From: Halorubrum sp. SD626R
GTDB lineage: Archaea; Halobacteriota; Halobacteria; Halobacteriales; Haloferacaceae
Assembly: GCF_001261915.1 (NCBI RefSeq)
Contig: NZ_CVRT01000067.1
Location: forward strand, 1-53,888
Direction of reading: 5' to 3'
Length of the DNA stretch: 53,888 nt
Each line of letters opens with the position of its first letter. Within the stretch, counting starts at the first letter, position 1. The notes beneath the pieces were generated by a model. It searched no databases and had not been told where the DNA came from. It was given only the letters and a program-made list of their open reading frames with translations. The position numbers and the translations under genes are program-made. Of the stretch, positions 25,118 to 33,815 are shown one piece after another.

Positions 25118-25414
25118 ATGAGCGACTGGGACCTCGACCTGCGCGACGCCGAAGAGCAGATGGACGAGGCGTTCGCGGCCGCCGGCGACGTCGTCCTCGG
25201 CGTCCTCGACGGGACGACGGACCCGGAGGAGTGGGTCCGCAGCGTCGACTACGGCAACACCCTGGTGTTGTCCATCGACGGCGACCTCAACGAGCTCGCC
25301 GCCGGCTTCGCCCGCGAGGTGAAGGACATGGGCGGCGACCTGATGCACTTCCGCGGGTTCCTCGTGGTCACCCCGCCGGGCGTGAGCATCGACACCGATC
25401 GGCTGAGCGAGTGA
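25118..25414 (+). CDS. Small DUF5779-like protein
   Basis: A 98-residue acidic protein starting MSDWDLDLRDAEEQMDEAF, with VLSIDGDLNELAAGFAREV and HFRGFLVVTPPG. I recall this as the haloarchaeal DUF5779 family; no function is known. A TATA-like CGTTTTTGCC (25086-25095) sits about 28 bases upstream, supporting this start and a leaderless transcript. Cytoplasmic, single domain, no cysteines. Confidence 0.7.
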   Translation: MSDWDLDLRDAEEQMDEAFAAAGDVVLGVLDGTTDPEEWVRSVDYGNTLVLSIDGDLNELAAGFAREVKDMGGDLMHFRGFLVVTPPGVSIDTDRLSE

Positions 25415-25513
25415 GTCGCGCTCGCCGCCGGCCGCCGGCGACACGCCTCCGGCGCGTTGTCGGCGGTTGACAGGAGCAAAAGAGGTATGCCACCGGGGTG
25501 AGAGGGGGGTTGT

Positions 25514-26488
25514 ATGAAAGCCGTCGTACTCGCGGGGGGTTACGCGACCAGACTCTGGCCGATCACCGAGCACCGACCGAAGATGTTCCTGCCGGTCGGC
25601 GAGAACACCGTCATCGACGAGATATTCGAGGACTTAGAGGCGGACGACCGCGTCGACGAGGTGTTCGTCTCCACCAACGAGCGCTTCGCTGACACGTTCG
25701 ACGAGTACCTCACGGAGAGCCCGTTCGAGAAGCCGACGCTCTCGGTCGAGGAGACCGTCGCGGAGGACGAGAAGTTCGGCGTCGTGGGGGCGCTCGAACA
25801 GCTCGTCGACCGCGAGGACGTCGACGACGACCTCATCGTCGTCGCCGGCGACAACATGATCAGTTTCGACCTGGCCGACTTCACCGACTTCTTCGAGTCG
25901 AAGGGGACGCCGACGCTGGCCGCCTACGATGTCGGCGACCGCGAGCGCGCGAAGTCGTACGGGCTCGTCGAGCTCGACGGCGACGAGGTCGTGAACTTCC
26001 AAGAGAAGCCCGAGGACCCCCAGTCGACGCTCGTCTCCATCGCCTGCTACGCGTTCCCCGCCGAGACGCTCCCGAAGCTCACGACCTACTTGGAGGACGA
26101 CAACAACCCGGACGAGCCGGGCTGGTTCCTCCAGTGGCTCCAGCGGCGCGGGGCGGTCCACGCGTACACCTTCGACGGCGCGTGGTTCGACATCGGCACC
26201 GCCGACAGCTACCTCGACGCGGTCGAGTACGCCTTAGAGGGCGGCACGCTCGTCGCCGACGACGCGACCGTCGAGGGCTCCGACCTCGGCGACGTGGTCC
26301 ACGTCATGTCGGGCGCGACCGTCACCGACTCGACGCTCGATCGCTCCGTCGTCTTCCCGGACGCGACGATCACCGACTCGGAGATCCGGAACTCCGTGAT
26401 CGACGAGGGGGTCACGCTGGAGGGCGTCGACCTCTCCGGCGCGCTGATCGGCTCGTACACCTCGATCACCGAGGGCGACGACTTCTAG
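25514..26488 (+). CDS. Sugar-1-phosphate nucleotidyltransferase with C-terminal left-handed beta-helix
   Basis: A 324-residue enzyme. AVVLAGGYATRLWPITEHRP and KMFLPVGENT form the nucleotide-binding signature; VVAGDNMISFD (about 115) supplies a metal-binding aspartate; VNFQEKPEDP and WFDIGTADSYLDAV are further family blocks. After about residue 240, hexapeptide repeats (VEGSDLGDVVHV, ATITDSEIRNSVI) form a left-handed beta-helix. It activates a sugar-1-phosphate with an NTP for surface glycan or glycoprotein synthesis; whether the product is dTDP-, UDP- or GDP-sugar cannot be read from the sequence. No other glycosylation gene is adjacent. Confidence 0.85.
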   Translation: MKAVVLAGGYATRLWPITEHRPKMFLPVGENTVIDEIFEDLEADDRVDEVFVSTNERFADTFDEYLTESPFEKPTLSVEETVAEDEKFGVVGALEQLVDREDVDDDLIVVAGDNMISFDLADFTDFFESKGTPTLAAYDVGDRERAKSYGLVELDGDEVVNFQEKPEDPQSTLVSIACYAFPAETLPKLTTYLEDDNNPDEPGWFLQWLQRRGAVHAYTFDGAWFDIGTADSYLDAVEYALEGGTLVADDATVEGSDLGDVVHVMSGATVTDSTLDRSVVFPDATITDSEIRNSVIDEGVTLEGVDLSGALIGSYTSITEGDDF

Positions 26489-26517
26489 ATCGACTCCGCG
26501 GTTCGACCGCGACCCCG

Positions 26518-26721
26518 TCAGTCGGTGCCGGCCTGCTCGTGCGTGTGGTGATAGCAGTCGAAGGCTGGGTCGCCGTCGTCGGTCGCGGGGTAGAAGCAGA
26601 CCCGCTGGTAGCGCTCGTTATCCAGGAGATTCGCCACGAAGCCGTCGGCGTGTCGCGAGACCGAGTCGTACGGGTCGCCGCAGGCGGGGCAGTCCGGCGG
26701 CGGGTCGTCGGGAACGTACAT
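26518..26721 (-). CDS. Small zinc-ribbon-like protein
   Basis: A 67-residue protein. MYVPDDPPPDCPACGDPYDS carries a C-P-x-C-G knuckle near the N-terminus, and later Cys42, Cys54 and the histidine cluster CYHHTHE could complete a zinc site. It is recurrent in haloarchaea as far as I recall, function unknown. It lies in the gap between the convergent nucleotidyltransferase gene and the DHH phosphoesterase gene. Confidence 0.65.
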   Translation of the reverse strand: MYVPDDPPPDCPACGDPYDSVSRHADGFVANLLDNERYQRVCFYPATDDGDPAFDCYHHTHEQAGTD

Positions 26722-26818
26722 GCGGCGCGGTCACCGTCGCTACGGCCGCAAGCGGGAAAACGGCCGCGCCGAACGTCGGCGGCCGGAGGGCGACGGTCGC
26801 GGGTCGGCCGTTGAGGGG

Positions 26819-28276
26819 TCAGGAGCCGTTCGAGCCGTCGCCGCCCTCGACGCCGAGGGCGTCGAACAGCTTCCGGCGGACGGCCTCCTCGGTGAGGTGG
26901 AGGAGGGTGTCGCGGTTCTCGCCGCTCGCCTCGATACCGGTGAAGATGCCGAGCGGAATCTCCAGCGAGCCCTGCGTGGAGTGGCCGGCGGCGTCGCCCA
27001 TCTCCGAGAACGCCTCGTCGAGGACGTTGCCGATGTTCAGCCGGATGTCCTTCGAGCGCGCCGCGAGGTAGATGTTGTCGTCTGCGATCCCGAGGACTGC
27101 GGTCGTCGTGATCCCCTCCAGGTTCAGCAGGTGTTGGGCCGCCTGCGCGAGCGCCTCGCGGTCCCGGATGAAGCCGGCCGTCGAGAAGAGGTGGCTCCCC
27201 TGCACCTCGCGGTTCTGGATCGCCTCCGCGAGCACGTCCAGCGTCTCCGGGCTCATCGACGGCGACTCCACCTGTTCGAGGGTGTCGTGGTTCGCGAACG
27301 GGTGGAGGTAGGCGGCGGCGGTCAGGTCCGCGGGCGTCGTGTCGCGCTTGAAGTCGAGCGTCTCGGCGCGGATCCCGTACAGCAGCGCGGTCGCGACCGC
27401 CTCGGTCGGCGACTGGTCGAACTCCTGGAGGTACTTGGTGAGGATCGTCGACGTCGAGGAGACGTTGGTCCGCACGTCGACGAACCGGGCATCGAACGGT
27501 ACGTCCGCCTCCAGGTGGTCGACGTAGACGTCGATGTCGACGTCGAAGTCGAAGCCGTCGTCGGCCGACTTCGCGAGGTCGACCGCGGCGACCGTCTGGT
27601 ACTCCGAGAGGTCGGGCGCGTCCGACCGGGCGACGAGGTCGATCCCGAGGAGGTTGACGAACGCCCGGTTCTCCTGGTGGCCCACGTCGCCGGAGTAGAG
27701 GATGTCGGCCTCGACGCCGAACGCGCCCGCGATCGCCTGAAGCGCGGTCGCCGACGCGATCGAGTCGGGCTCCGGGTTGTCGTGGGTCAGGATCGCCATC
27801 CGGCCGCCGCCCTCCTCGATGATCTCCGCGAGCTGGCGTGCCATGTACTCCAGCTCGCCCGTTTCGAGCGACTGGAGGGCGCTGTCGGCGATCACCGTCG
27901 AGGGGTTGATCACCACGTCGGCGCCGCGCTCGCGGAGCTCGTCCTCGCTGACGGGATCTGAGGCGCGAGCGACGAGGTAGTGGTCGCCGCCGACGTCGCG
28001 GATGGCCGAGACGGCCGCCTTGTTCGCCTCGACGTCGCTGGCGAGGATCAGCACGATGTCGCGGCCGTCGATCGCGTCGACGACGTCCGGCTCGGCGATG
28101 TCCTGTACCTGGGCGTTGAGGTCCTGATCGCGGAGCGCCTCGACACGGCTCTCGTCGCGGTCGAGGATGAGCACGTCCTTGCCGCGACCGGTCAGCTCCT
28201 CCGCGACGGCGTGTCCGACGCTGCCACAGCCGAGGATGGCGTATCGCGTCCGCGCTGATCCGGATGCCCCACTCAT
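26819..28276 (-). CDS. RCK_N-DHH-DHHA1 phosphoesterase fusion
   Basis: A 485-residue cytoplasmic protein. Residues 10-140 are an RCK_N/TrkA-N Rossmann domain (YAILGCGSVGHAVAEEL, then LILDRDESRVEAL). The DHH part carries ILTHDNPEPDSIASA (about 167-181), VAAVDLAKS and YVDHLEAD as metal-ligand motifs, and DHHA1 at the C-terminus has GDAAGHSTQGSLEIP. DHH proteins hydrolyse small oligonucleotides, cyclic dinucleotides or pyrophosphate; the RCK domain suggests control by nucleotide or NAD(H). The combination is known in haloarchaea but the substrate is not established. Full length, start just before the Rossmann strand. Confidence 0.82.
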   Translation of the reverse strand: MSGASGSARTRYAILGCGSVGHAVAEELTGRGKDVLILDRDESRVEALRDQDLNAQVQDIAEPDVVDAIDGRDIVLILASDVEANKAAVSAIRDVGGDHYLVARASDPVSEDELRERGADVVINPSTVIADSALQSLETGELEYMARQLAEIIEEGGGRMAILTHDNPEPDSIASATALQAIAGAFGVEADILYSGDVGHQENRAFVNLLGIDLVARSDAPDLSEYQTVAAVDLAKSADDGFDFDVDIDVYVDHLEADVPFDARFVDVRTNVSSTSTILTKYLQEFDQSPTEAVATALLYGIRAETLDFKRDTTPADLTAAAYLHPFANHDTLEQVESPSMSPETLDVLAEAIQNREVQGSHLFSTAGFIRDREALAQAAQHLLNLEGITTTAVLGIADDNIYLAARSKDIRLNIGNVLDEAFSEMGDAAGHSTQGSLEIPLGIFTGIEASGENRDTLLHLTEEAVRRKLFDALGVEGGDGSNGS

Positions 28277-28396
28277 TGCACGTGATTTCCCCGGGACGCC
28301 ACTTAACGAGTGCGCTCTCCGCGTGGGGCGGGCGAAAAGCGGTGAGACGGGTCGGGGCCGGCGGCGTCTCCGGGACCGCGTCGTCGAATGAAAAGG

Positions 28397-28405
28397 TCTT
28401 TTACC
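28397..28405 (+). promoter_or_regulatory. TATA-like box for tRNA-Lys
   Basis: TCTTTTACC centred about 27 bases before the first base of tRNA-Lys, the expected position for an archaeal promoter driving a tRNA with no long leader. Confidence 0.45.
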
Positions 28406-28428
28406 TCGACAGCGGTAGAATTCGGTGA

Positions 28429-28502
28429 GGGCCGGTAGCTCAGTTAGGGAGAGCGACGGACTCTTAATCCGTCGGTCGCGTGTTCAAATCGCGCCCGGCC
28501 CG
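28429..28502 (+). tRNA. tRNA-Lys (anticodon CTT)
   Basis: The cloverleaf can be drawn completely. Acceptor GGGCCGG (28429-28435) pairs with CCGGCCC (28495-28501), discriminator G. D arm has GCTC/GAGC. Anticodon stem ACGGA/TCCGT encloses CTCTTAA, giving anticodon CTT. T arm GCGTG-TTCAAAT-CGCGC has one G-U pair. No CCA is encoded and no intron is visible. Confidence 0.95.
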
Positions 28503-28826
28503 CTCCTTCACCGACCGATTCCGAGTCGTGTAGATCGCATGATGGCGAGTCTACCGCCTCTAAATCGGCTCGAATCGCCGAGCGAGTTCGTTCGGTAACC
28601 GAACGTACCCCGAAGCCCTCACGGGGGAGCGGTGACAGCGGAAGTACCGCCGCCAGCCGGACCCGTTCCGACGAGATTACCGACACCTTCGAAATCGAGA
28701 CGCCGTGCCGACGTTCGGTCGCGCGCAAATCGACGCCAGCGACGCGAAACGGAGACTCGTGAACGAGCCGGATGTGGGTCGTTAACACATGCGTACCTCT
28801 TTGACCGTGTAGGATAGTAACCAGAC
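28503..28826. other. Region downstream of tRNA-Lys
   Basis: This 324-base gap follows tRNA-Lys. Base composition drops slightly from the genome norm. A 61-codon open frame at 28632-28817 and opposing frames have no recognised family and overlap each other. I found no second copy of the tRNA 3' end, so no sign that this tRNA was used as an integration site here. It should contain the promoter of the MBL lipoprotein gene. Confidence 0.4.
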
Positions 28827-30266
28827 ATGAAACGAACGGGAGGGGCGTTCCACATCCTACTGATTGCGGGTATCGTCTTCCTCGCGGGCTGTGCCGGCGC
28901 GGTACCCGGCGAGCAGGCACCGACCGGATCGGACACGGGCGACGAGGCGACGGTCGAAACGGCGAACGGAACCGTCGAGTTCCACTATATCAACGTCGGA
29001 CAATCAGTCAGTACGCTCGTCGTCGGACCGGAGGGTGAGACGATGCTCGTCGACACGGGCCACTACAACGACGACGGCGAGTACGTGTTGGAGTACCTCC
29101 GGCAGCATGATATCAGCCGGATTGACCACCTCGTAACCACGCATAACGACGCGGACCACATCGGCGGGAACGCGGCGGTCATCGAGTACTACGAGACAGA
29201 AGCCGAGGGGATCGGGGCCGTCTACGATCCCGGAATCGCCGCGAGTACCCAGACCTACGGTGAGTACCTCGATGCCGTTGAAGAACACGAAGTGACGCTG
29301 TACGAGACGCGTGAGGGCGATGTAATCTCGATCGGAGAGGTCGACGTCGACGTTCTGGGGCCACCGGAGCCGTACCTCGAAAGCGAGGCCCGCAACGAGA
29401 ACAGCATCGTGCTCAAGCTCACGCACGGCGAGACGAGCTTCCTGCTCTCCGGCGACGCCGAGGACGATCAGGAAGAGTACCTGGTCGACACGTACGGCGC
29501 AGAATTACAGTCAACAGTGCTGAAAGCCGGTCACCACGGCTCGTCGAGCTCGTCGGGTGAGCCGTTCCTCGACGCGGTGGAGCCGCGGGCGGTCGTCGTG
29601 TCGAGCGCGTACGACTCGCAGTACGGGCACCCGCATGACGAGGTCCTCCAGCGGCTTTCGGACCGGTCGATCCCGACGTACTGGACCGCCACGCACGGGA
29701 ACATCGTCCTCGTGAGCGACGGGAACGGCGTCTCCGTACAGACGCAACGCGACGCACCCACCGACCCGCTGGCGATCCGCGACAGCGGGGCGGTCGAACC
29801 CGGCACGAGCGGCGAGGTCGTCGAACGAACCCGGCTCGGCGGCGACCCGGTGGACGGCGGTTCCGCGGACGGGACTGACGACGGCAGCGACGACACCGAC
29901 GAGGAGAACGAGACGACGTCGGTCGACCCGGCCGCGGCGCTGGAGGTCGCGGCGATCAACGCGGACGCCGAGGGCGACGACGGCGAGAACCTCAGCGACG
30001 AGTACGTCGTCTTCGAGAACGCGGGCGACGAGCCGATCGAGCTGTCCGGGTGGACCGTCGAGGACGAGGCAGACCACAGGTACGAGTTCCCGCAGGGGGT
30101 CACGCTCGACGCGGGCGCGAGGGTGACGCTGCGGACCGGAAGCGGCACGGATACCGACACCGACCTGTACTGGGGAGCGGGCTCGCCGATCTGGAACAAC
30201 GGCGGCGACACGGTGGTACTCTCGAACGCCGACGGGGAACGCGTCCTCGAGGTGAGCTACGAATGA
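28827..30266 (+). CDS. Secreted MBL-fold lipoprotein (ComEC/Rec2-like nuclease domain) with lamin-tail domain
   Basis: A 479-residue protein. A signal of the Sec type (HILLIAGIVFLAGC, lipobox Cys at about 22) makes it a membrane-anchored exterior lipoprotein. Residues 45-310 are an MBL domain: VDTGHYNDDG, TTHNDADHIGG (H-x-D-x-D-H metal motif, about 110-120), LLSGDAEDD and KAGHHGSSSS, as in the soluble domain of ComEC. An acidic linker follows, and residues about 370-479 are a lamin-tail domain (YVVFENAGDEPIELSGWTVE). ComEC-like MBL domains are thought to cut DNA during uptake; LTD may bind surfaces or DNA. It overlaps a DUF3006 gene by 4 bases. Confidence 0.83.
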   Translation: MKRTGGAFHILLIAGIVFLAGCAGAVPGEQAPTGSDTGDEATVETANGTVEFHYINVGQSVSTLVVGPEGETMLVDTGHYNDDGEYVLEYLRQHDISRIDHLVTTHNDADHIGGNAAVIEYYETEAEGIGAVYDPGIAASTQTYGEYLDAVEEHEVTLYETREGDVISIGEVDVDVLGPPEPYLESEARNENSIVLKLTHGETSFLLSGDAEDDQEEYLVDTYGAELQSTVLKAGHHGSSSSSGEPFLDAVEPRAVVVSSAYDSQYGHPHDEVLQRLSDRSIPTYWTATHGNIVLVSDGNGVSVQTQRDAPTDPLAIRDSGAVEPGTSGEVVERTRLGGDPVDGGSADGTDDGSDDTDEENETTSVDPAAALEVAAINADAEGDDGENLSDEYVVFENAGDEPIELSGWTVEDEADHRYEFPQGVTLDAGARVTLRTGSGTDTDTDLYWGAGSPIWNNGGDTVVLSNADGERVLEVSYE

Positions 30267-30562
30267 GCGGTATCGAACTCCCTGACGGCGAGTACACCGC
30301 GGTCGTCGACAGCGTCGAAGACGGGCTCGCGACGGTGTTCTTCGAGCGCGACGGCGAGGAACTGGGGAACGCGGTGCTGGAAGTCTCAGGGCTCCCGTCG
30401 GACGGACAGCACGCCGACGCGATTCTCTCGGTGACGCTCAGCGGGGGACGTATCGAGTCCGTCTCGTACGACCCGGAGCGGACGGAGACGCGAGGGGAGG
30501 CGGCGCAGGACCGGTTCGATCGGCTCTCGAAGCGGCCGCCGTCTGACGAGGAGCGTGGCTGA
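30263..30562 (+). CDS. DUF3006-like protein
   Basis: A 99-residue protein beginning MSGIELPDGEYTAVVDSVED, with beta-strands rich in V, T and D (LATVFFERDGEELG). DUF3006 proteins commonly accompany ComEC-like MBL genes, and this one begins inside the stop codon of such a gene (ATGA overlap), so co-translation and a shared role are likely. No cysteines, no signal peptide, so it stays in the cytoplasm unless exported by another route. Confidence 0.75.
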   Translation: MSGIELPDGEYTAVVDSVEDGLATVFFERDGEELGNAVLEVSGLPSDGQHADAILSVTLSGGRIESVSYDPERTETRGEAAQDRFDRLSKRPPSDEERG

Positions 30563-30858
30563 GTCTCGCAGAAAGCCGGGCGTTCACCGGCGAGCGGCGA
30601 AACTGATCGGCGCGTACCGACCGGCGACCGAGTCGGCGCCCCGCGAACGGTTCCGATCGACGTCGGCGGTCGTGCGGCGGCGGTCGGGCACCGGCGGGCG
30701 GACAGCGAGGCCGCGGGTCGCGGAGGCGCCTCGGGGAAGAGGCGTCGCCGCGGACCACGTCCACGGAGCGCTTTCCGGGGGCGTCGACGACGAGCCGATC
30801 GGCCGGAGACGTTTCCCCGACGCGATCTTTTATGACCGCGCTCTGCGATCCGCCGGAC
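30563..30858. promoter_or_regulatory. Intergenic region with TATA box for the SDR gene
   Basis: A 296-base GC-rich gap. CTTTTATG (30827-30834) is centred about 28 bases before ATG 30859, so the SDR transcript is probably leaderless and the upstream in-frame ATG at 30832, inside the TATA box, is unlikely to be used. Nothing else was recognised. Confidence 0.5.
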
Positions 30859-31596
30859 ATGACGACGCTCGACGGCGAGACGGCACTGGTGACGGGCGCG
30901 AGCTCCGGGATCGGCGAGGCGACCGCGCACGCGTTGGCGTCGCGGGGCGCGGACGTCGCGCTGCTGGCCCGGCGGCGCGAGGCGCTGGAGTCGGTGGCGG
31001 CGGACGTGGAGGCCGAGCACGGCGCGAGCGCGCTGGTCGTCGACGGCGACGTCCGCGACCGGGCGACGAGCGAGGCCGCGGTCGAGGCGGTCGTCGAGCG
31101 GTTCGGCGGGCTCGACGTCGTCGTCTCCAACGCGGGGATCGGCCGGGGGAGCGACCTGGAGACGATGACCGACGAGGAGTACTTCGCCATGCAGGAGACG
31201 AACGTCGACGGGACGTTCTTCCTCACGCGCGAGGCGCTCCCGCGGCTGAAGGAGAGCGAGGGGACGCTCGTCGTGGTCGGGAGCTTCGCGGGTCAGTACC
31301 CGCGCTCCTTTAACCCGGTGTACGCCGCGACGAAGTGGTGGGTGCGCGGCTTCGCGCACAGCGTCTCGGCGCAGGTCGGCGACGAGGGCGTCGCCGTCTC
31401 GGTGGTGAACCCCTCCGAGGTGCGCACGGAGTTCGGCAGCGAGGACGGCGAGCCGTTCGAGGAGCGGTTCGAGCCGGGGACGATGACCGAGCCCGAGGAG
31501 GTCGCGGAGGCGATCGCGTTCGCTGCCACGCGCCGGGGGTCGTCGGCTCAGGAGATAGACCTCTTCCGCCGAGACAAGTTCGGCGACACGCTCTGA
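30859..31596 (+). CDS. Short-chain dehydrogenase/reductase
   Basis: A 245-residue classical SDR. ALVTGASSGIGEATAHAL (about 9-26) is the T-G-x3-G-x-G cofactor loop; RRREALE after strand 2 suggests NADP(H); VSNAGIG is the NAG motif; GSFAGQYPRSFNPVYAATKW contains the S and the Y-x-x-x-K catalytic residues. Oxidoreductase of unknown substrate. It is a single-gene unit with its own promoter. Confidence 0.85.
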   Translation: MTTLDGETALVTGASSGIGEATAHALASRGADVALLARRREALESVAADVEAEHGASALVVDGDVRDRATSEAAVEAVVERFGGLDVVVSNAGIGRGSDLETMTDEEYFAMQETNVDGTFFLTREALPRLKESEGTLVVVGSFAGQYPRSFNPVYAATKWWVRGFAHSVSAQVGDEGVAVSVVNPSEVRTEFGSEDGEPFEERFEPGTMTEPEEVAEAIAFAATRRGSSAQEIDLFRRDKFGDTL

Positions 31597-31608
31597 CCGC
31601 GCCCTCGA

Positions 31609-31713
31609 TCACTCGGGGAGCGGCGCGCCGCACTCGGAGCAGGCGTCGTCGGCCCGCGCGACGGTGAGGTCGCACTCGGGACAGAACCGGCGGTCGCAGG
31701 CTGGGTCGCCCAT
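31609..31713 (-). CDS. Very small zinc-finger protein (34 residues)
   Basis: MGDPACDRRFCPECD followed by LTVARADDACSECGAPLPE gives two knuckles, CPEC and CSEC-G, spaced as in zinc ribbons of the C-P-x-C-G type found in many haloarchaeal proteins under 70 residues. The frame is open on the minus strand between the convergent SDR gene and the methyltransferase gene; ATG is at 31711-31713, stop at 31609. Its size falls below usual gene-calling limits. Function unknown. Confidence 0.6.
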   Translation of the reverse strand: MGDPACDRRFCPECDLTVARADDACSECGAPLPE

Positions 31714-31763
31714 AGTCCGGCGTCGACGCCCGTCCCGCATAACTCCGGCGGCGTCCTCGCGGC

Positions 31764-32495
31764 CTACCCGCCGCCGCGCTTCCGCAGCGCGGCGCGGTAG
31801 TGGTACTCGTTCCCCTCGCCGCCGCGTGCGACTTCGTCGAGCTCCCAGCCCGTCCCGATCGCGGCCTCGCGGAGCCTGGCCGGGCTGAACAGCCGGAGCT
31901 GGAGGACCGGGTTCGTCTCGCCCTCGTACTCGAAGAACATGACGCGGTGCGCGAGCCCCGGCGTCGGGTCGTCGCGGTAGCCGACGAGCTCGGCGGTCGC
32001 CGGGTGGGTCGGGTCGTAGGAGTCGACGACGGCGGTCGCGTCCGGCGTGGTCACGTGCGCGAGATCGCCGAGGAACTCGCTGAGTCCTCGCATCGAGCCG
32101 GCGAGCCCGACCTGGGTCCCGTTCGCGAGCGCCGAGCCGAACCGGTCGCGCTCGAACTGCTCGCGCAGCGCGAACATGTCGCCCTCGCGGGCGTCGTCGA
32201 CGCCGCGGTCCCGCATCGTCTCGACCAGCGCCGGGCTCGGCTCGATCGCCACCGTCTCGAACCGCTCCTGGAAGTGCAGCGCGTGGCGGCCGGTGCCGGC
32301 GCCGAGGTCGACGAGCGGCCCCCGCAGCTTGGACGCCAGCCACTCGTGGGCCGGGTCCGCGCTCGGGTCGAAGTCGGCGAAGTAAAACGCCTCGATCGGG
32401 TGTTCGACGGCCTCGCCGCCGTCGCGGTGCAGGAGGGGCTCGTCTCGCTCGCCGCGGAAGTGGTCGCGGATCGCTCGGCCGAACGCGTCCGTCAT
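31764..32495 (-). CDS. Class I SAM-dependent methyltransferase
   Basis: A 243-residue protein. LVDLGAGTGRHALHFQ (about 62-77) is motif I of the Rossmann-like methyltransferase fold, VAIEPSPALV motif II, DATAVVDSYDPT motif IV region. An N-terminal helical part (MTDAFGRAIRDHFRG) resembles small-molecule methyltransferases. The substrate is not identifiable; neighbours are unrelated. ATG 32495 gives a natural N-terminus. Confidence 0.78.
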   Translation of the reverse strand: MTDAFGRAIRDHFRGERDEPLLHRDGGEAVEHPIEAFYFADFDPSADPAHEWLASKLRGPLVDLGAGTGRHALHFQERFETVAIEPSPALVETMRDRGVDDAREGDMFALREQFERDRFGSALANGTQVGLAGSMRGLSEFLGDLAHVTTPDATAVVDSYDPTHPATAELVGYRDDPTPGLAHRVMFFEYEGETNPVLQLRLFSPARLREAAIGTGWELDEVARGGEGNEYHYRAALRKRGGG

Positions 32496-32610
32496 GCGTC
32501 GGGAATGCGAGGGTCACCGTGAAAAGTCGCTCGCGAGTGAGTCTCACAGACGCACGGGTTCTCACCGGTCCCTCGATCGGTGAGAGAGCCGGGCGGGCAG
32601 ATAAAACGAG

Positions 32611-33720
32611 TCAGTCGTCGCTCTCGGCGGTCGACCCGCCGGTCGCGTCGCCGATCGGCTTCGTCTCGCTGTCCACGCTGACTCCCTCCCAGTCGTCGTC
32701 GGTGTGGAATCCCTCCCGCTCCTTCGCGCCGGGGGCGACGCGCATGAACTCCGCCTCGACGCGAGCGCGTTCGATCGTGTGTCCGCCGCAGTACGACAGT
32801 CCCGAGCGGATCCCCTGACAGAACTCTCCGGCGACGGTCGCGACCGGTCCCTTGTACGGCGTCAGCGCCTCGACGCCCTCGTCGGCGGCCACCTCGGCGC
32901 CCTTGTCGTCGCGGTCCTCGGCGGCGGCGGTGGTCGCCATCCCGCGCGACCGCTTGTACCGCGTGCCGTCGACCTCAACGACTGCGCCGGGCGCCTCCGC
33001 CGTGCCGGCGAAGAGGCTCCCGAGCATCACGGTGTCGGCGCCGGCCATCAGCGCCTTCACCGCGTCGCCGGAGGTGCGGATCCCGCCGTCGGCGCAGATC
33101 GTCACGTCCAGCCCCTCGGCCGCGGTCGCACAGTCGTCGACCGCGGTGAGCTGCGGCACGCCCGCGCCGGCGACCTTGCGCGTGGTGCAGTGCGATCCGG
33201 GTCCGATACCGACCTTCACGCAGTCGGCGCCGGCGGCCGCGAGGTCCTCGACCCCCGCGGGCGTGGCGACGTTGCCGGCGACCAGGTCGGTGTCCGGGAA
33301 CTCGTCGGCGATGGCCTCGACCGCCGCGATCGTCCGTTCGAGGTGTCCGTGGGCGACGTCGACGACGAGAGCGTCCACGTCGGCCGCGACCAGCGCGGCG
33401 CTCCGGGCCAGATAGTCCTCGTTAATTCCCACCGCGGCGGCGACCCGCTCGCCGGCGGCGGCCACCTCCTCGACCTGCGCCGCCTGCTCGTCGACGGTGA
33501 GGAAGCGATGAAGCACGCCGATCCCGCCCTCGCGGGAGAGCTCGACCGCGAGCTCCGCCTCGGTGACGGTGTCCATCGCCGCCGAGACCAGCGGCGTCTC
33601 CAGTTCGACGCTCGGCGTGAGCCGCGTCGAGAGGTCCACGTCGCTCCGGCTGTCGACCGGCGACCGCTGCGGGACGAGCAGCACGTCCCCGTAGCTCAGT
33701 CCGGTTCGTAGATCGTTCAT
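32611..33720 (-). CDS. IMP dehydrogenase/GMP reductase family enzyme, no CBS domains
   Basis: A 369-residue TIM-barrel enzyme. GLSYGDVLLVPQRSPV and ETPLVSAAMDTVTE start the barrel; VKVGIGPGSHCTTRKVAG (about 183-200) has the catalytic cysteine in a C-T-T-R loop; ADGGIRTSGDAVKAL binds phosphate; and FCQGIRSGLSYCGG is the flap-end region. The usual CBS insertion of IMPDH between barrel strands 2 and 3 is absent. Length fits either a CBS-less IMPDH or a GMP reductase, so the direction of reaction is open. ATG 33720 is chosen because the preceding nine residues are not conserved. Confidence 0.8.
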   Translation of the reverse strand: MNDLRTGLSYGDVLLVPQRSPVDSRSDVDLSTRLTPSVELETPLVSAAMDTVTEAELAVELSREGGIGVLHRFLTVDEQAAQVEEVAAAGERVAAAVGINEDYLARSAALVAADVDALVVDVAHGHLERTIAAVEAIADEFPDTDLVAGNVATPAGVEDLAAAGADCVKVGIGPGSHCTTRKVAGAGVPQLTAVDDCATAAEGLDVTICADGGIRTSGDAVKALMAGADTVMLGSLFAGTAEAPGAVVEVDGTRYKRSRGMATTAAAEDRDDKGAEVAADEGVEALTPYKGPVATVAGEFCQGIRSGLSYCGGHTIERARVEAEFMRVAPGAKEREGFHTDDDWEGVSVDSETKPIGDATGGSTAESDD

Positions 33721-33815
33721 ACCCCTACCGAGGAGAGAGACGCGCACTGATAAATCTCTCGGCGGCGACGGTCGCTTCCGGGGCGGCCGCGAGCGCCCCC
33801 CGCACGTTCTCGGCC

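Noticed and set aside
28632..28817. 61-codon frame after tRNA-Lys
   Set aside because: Competing frames on both strands, no family and no promoter evidence.
32704..33711. 335-codon plus-strand frame opposite the IMPDH-family gene
   Set aside because: Antisense to a gene with an intact C-T-T-R active-site loop; no family of its own.
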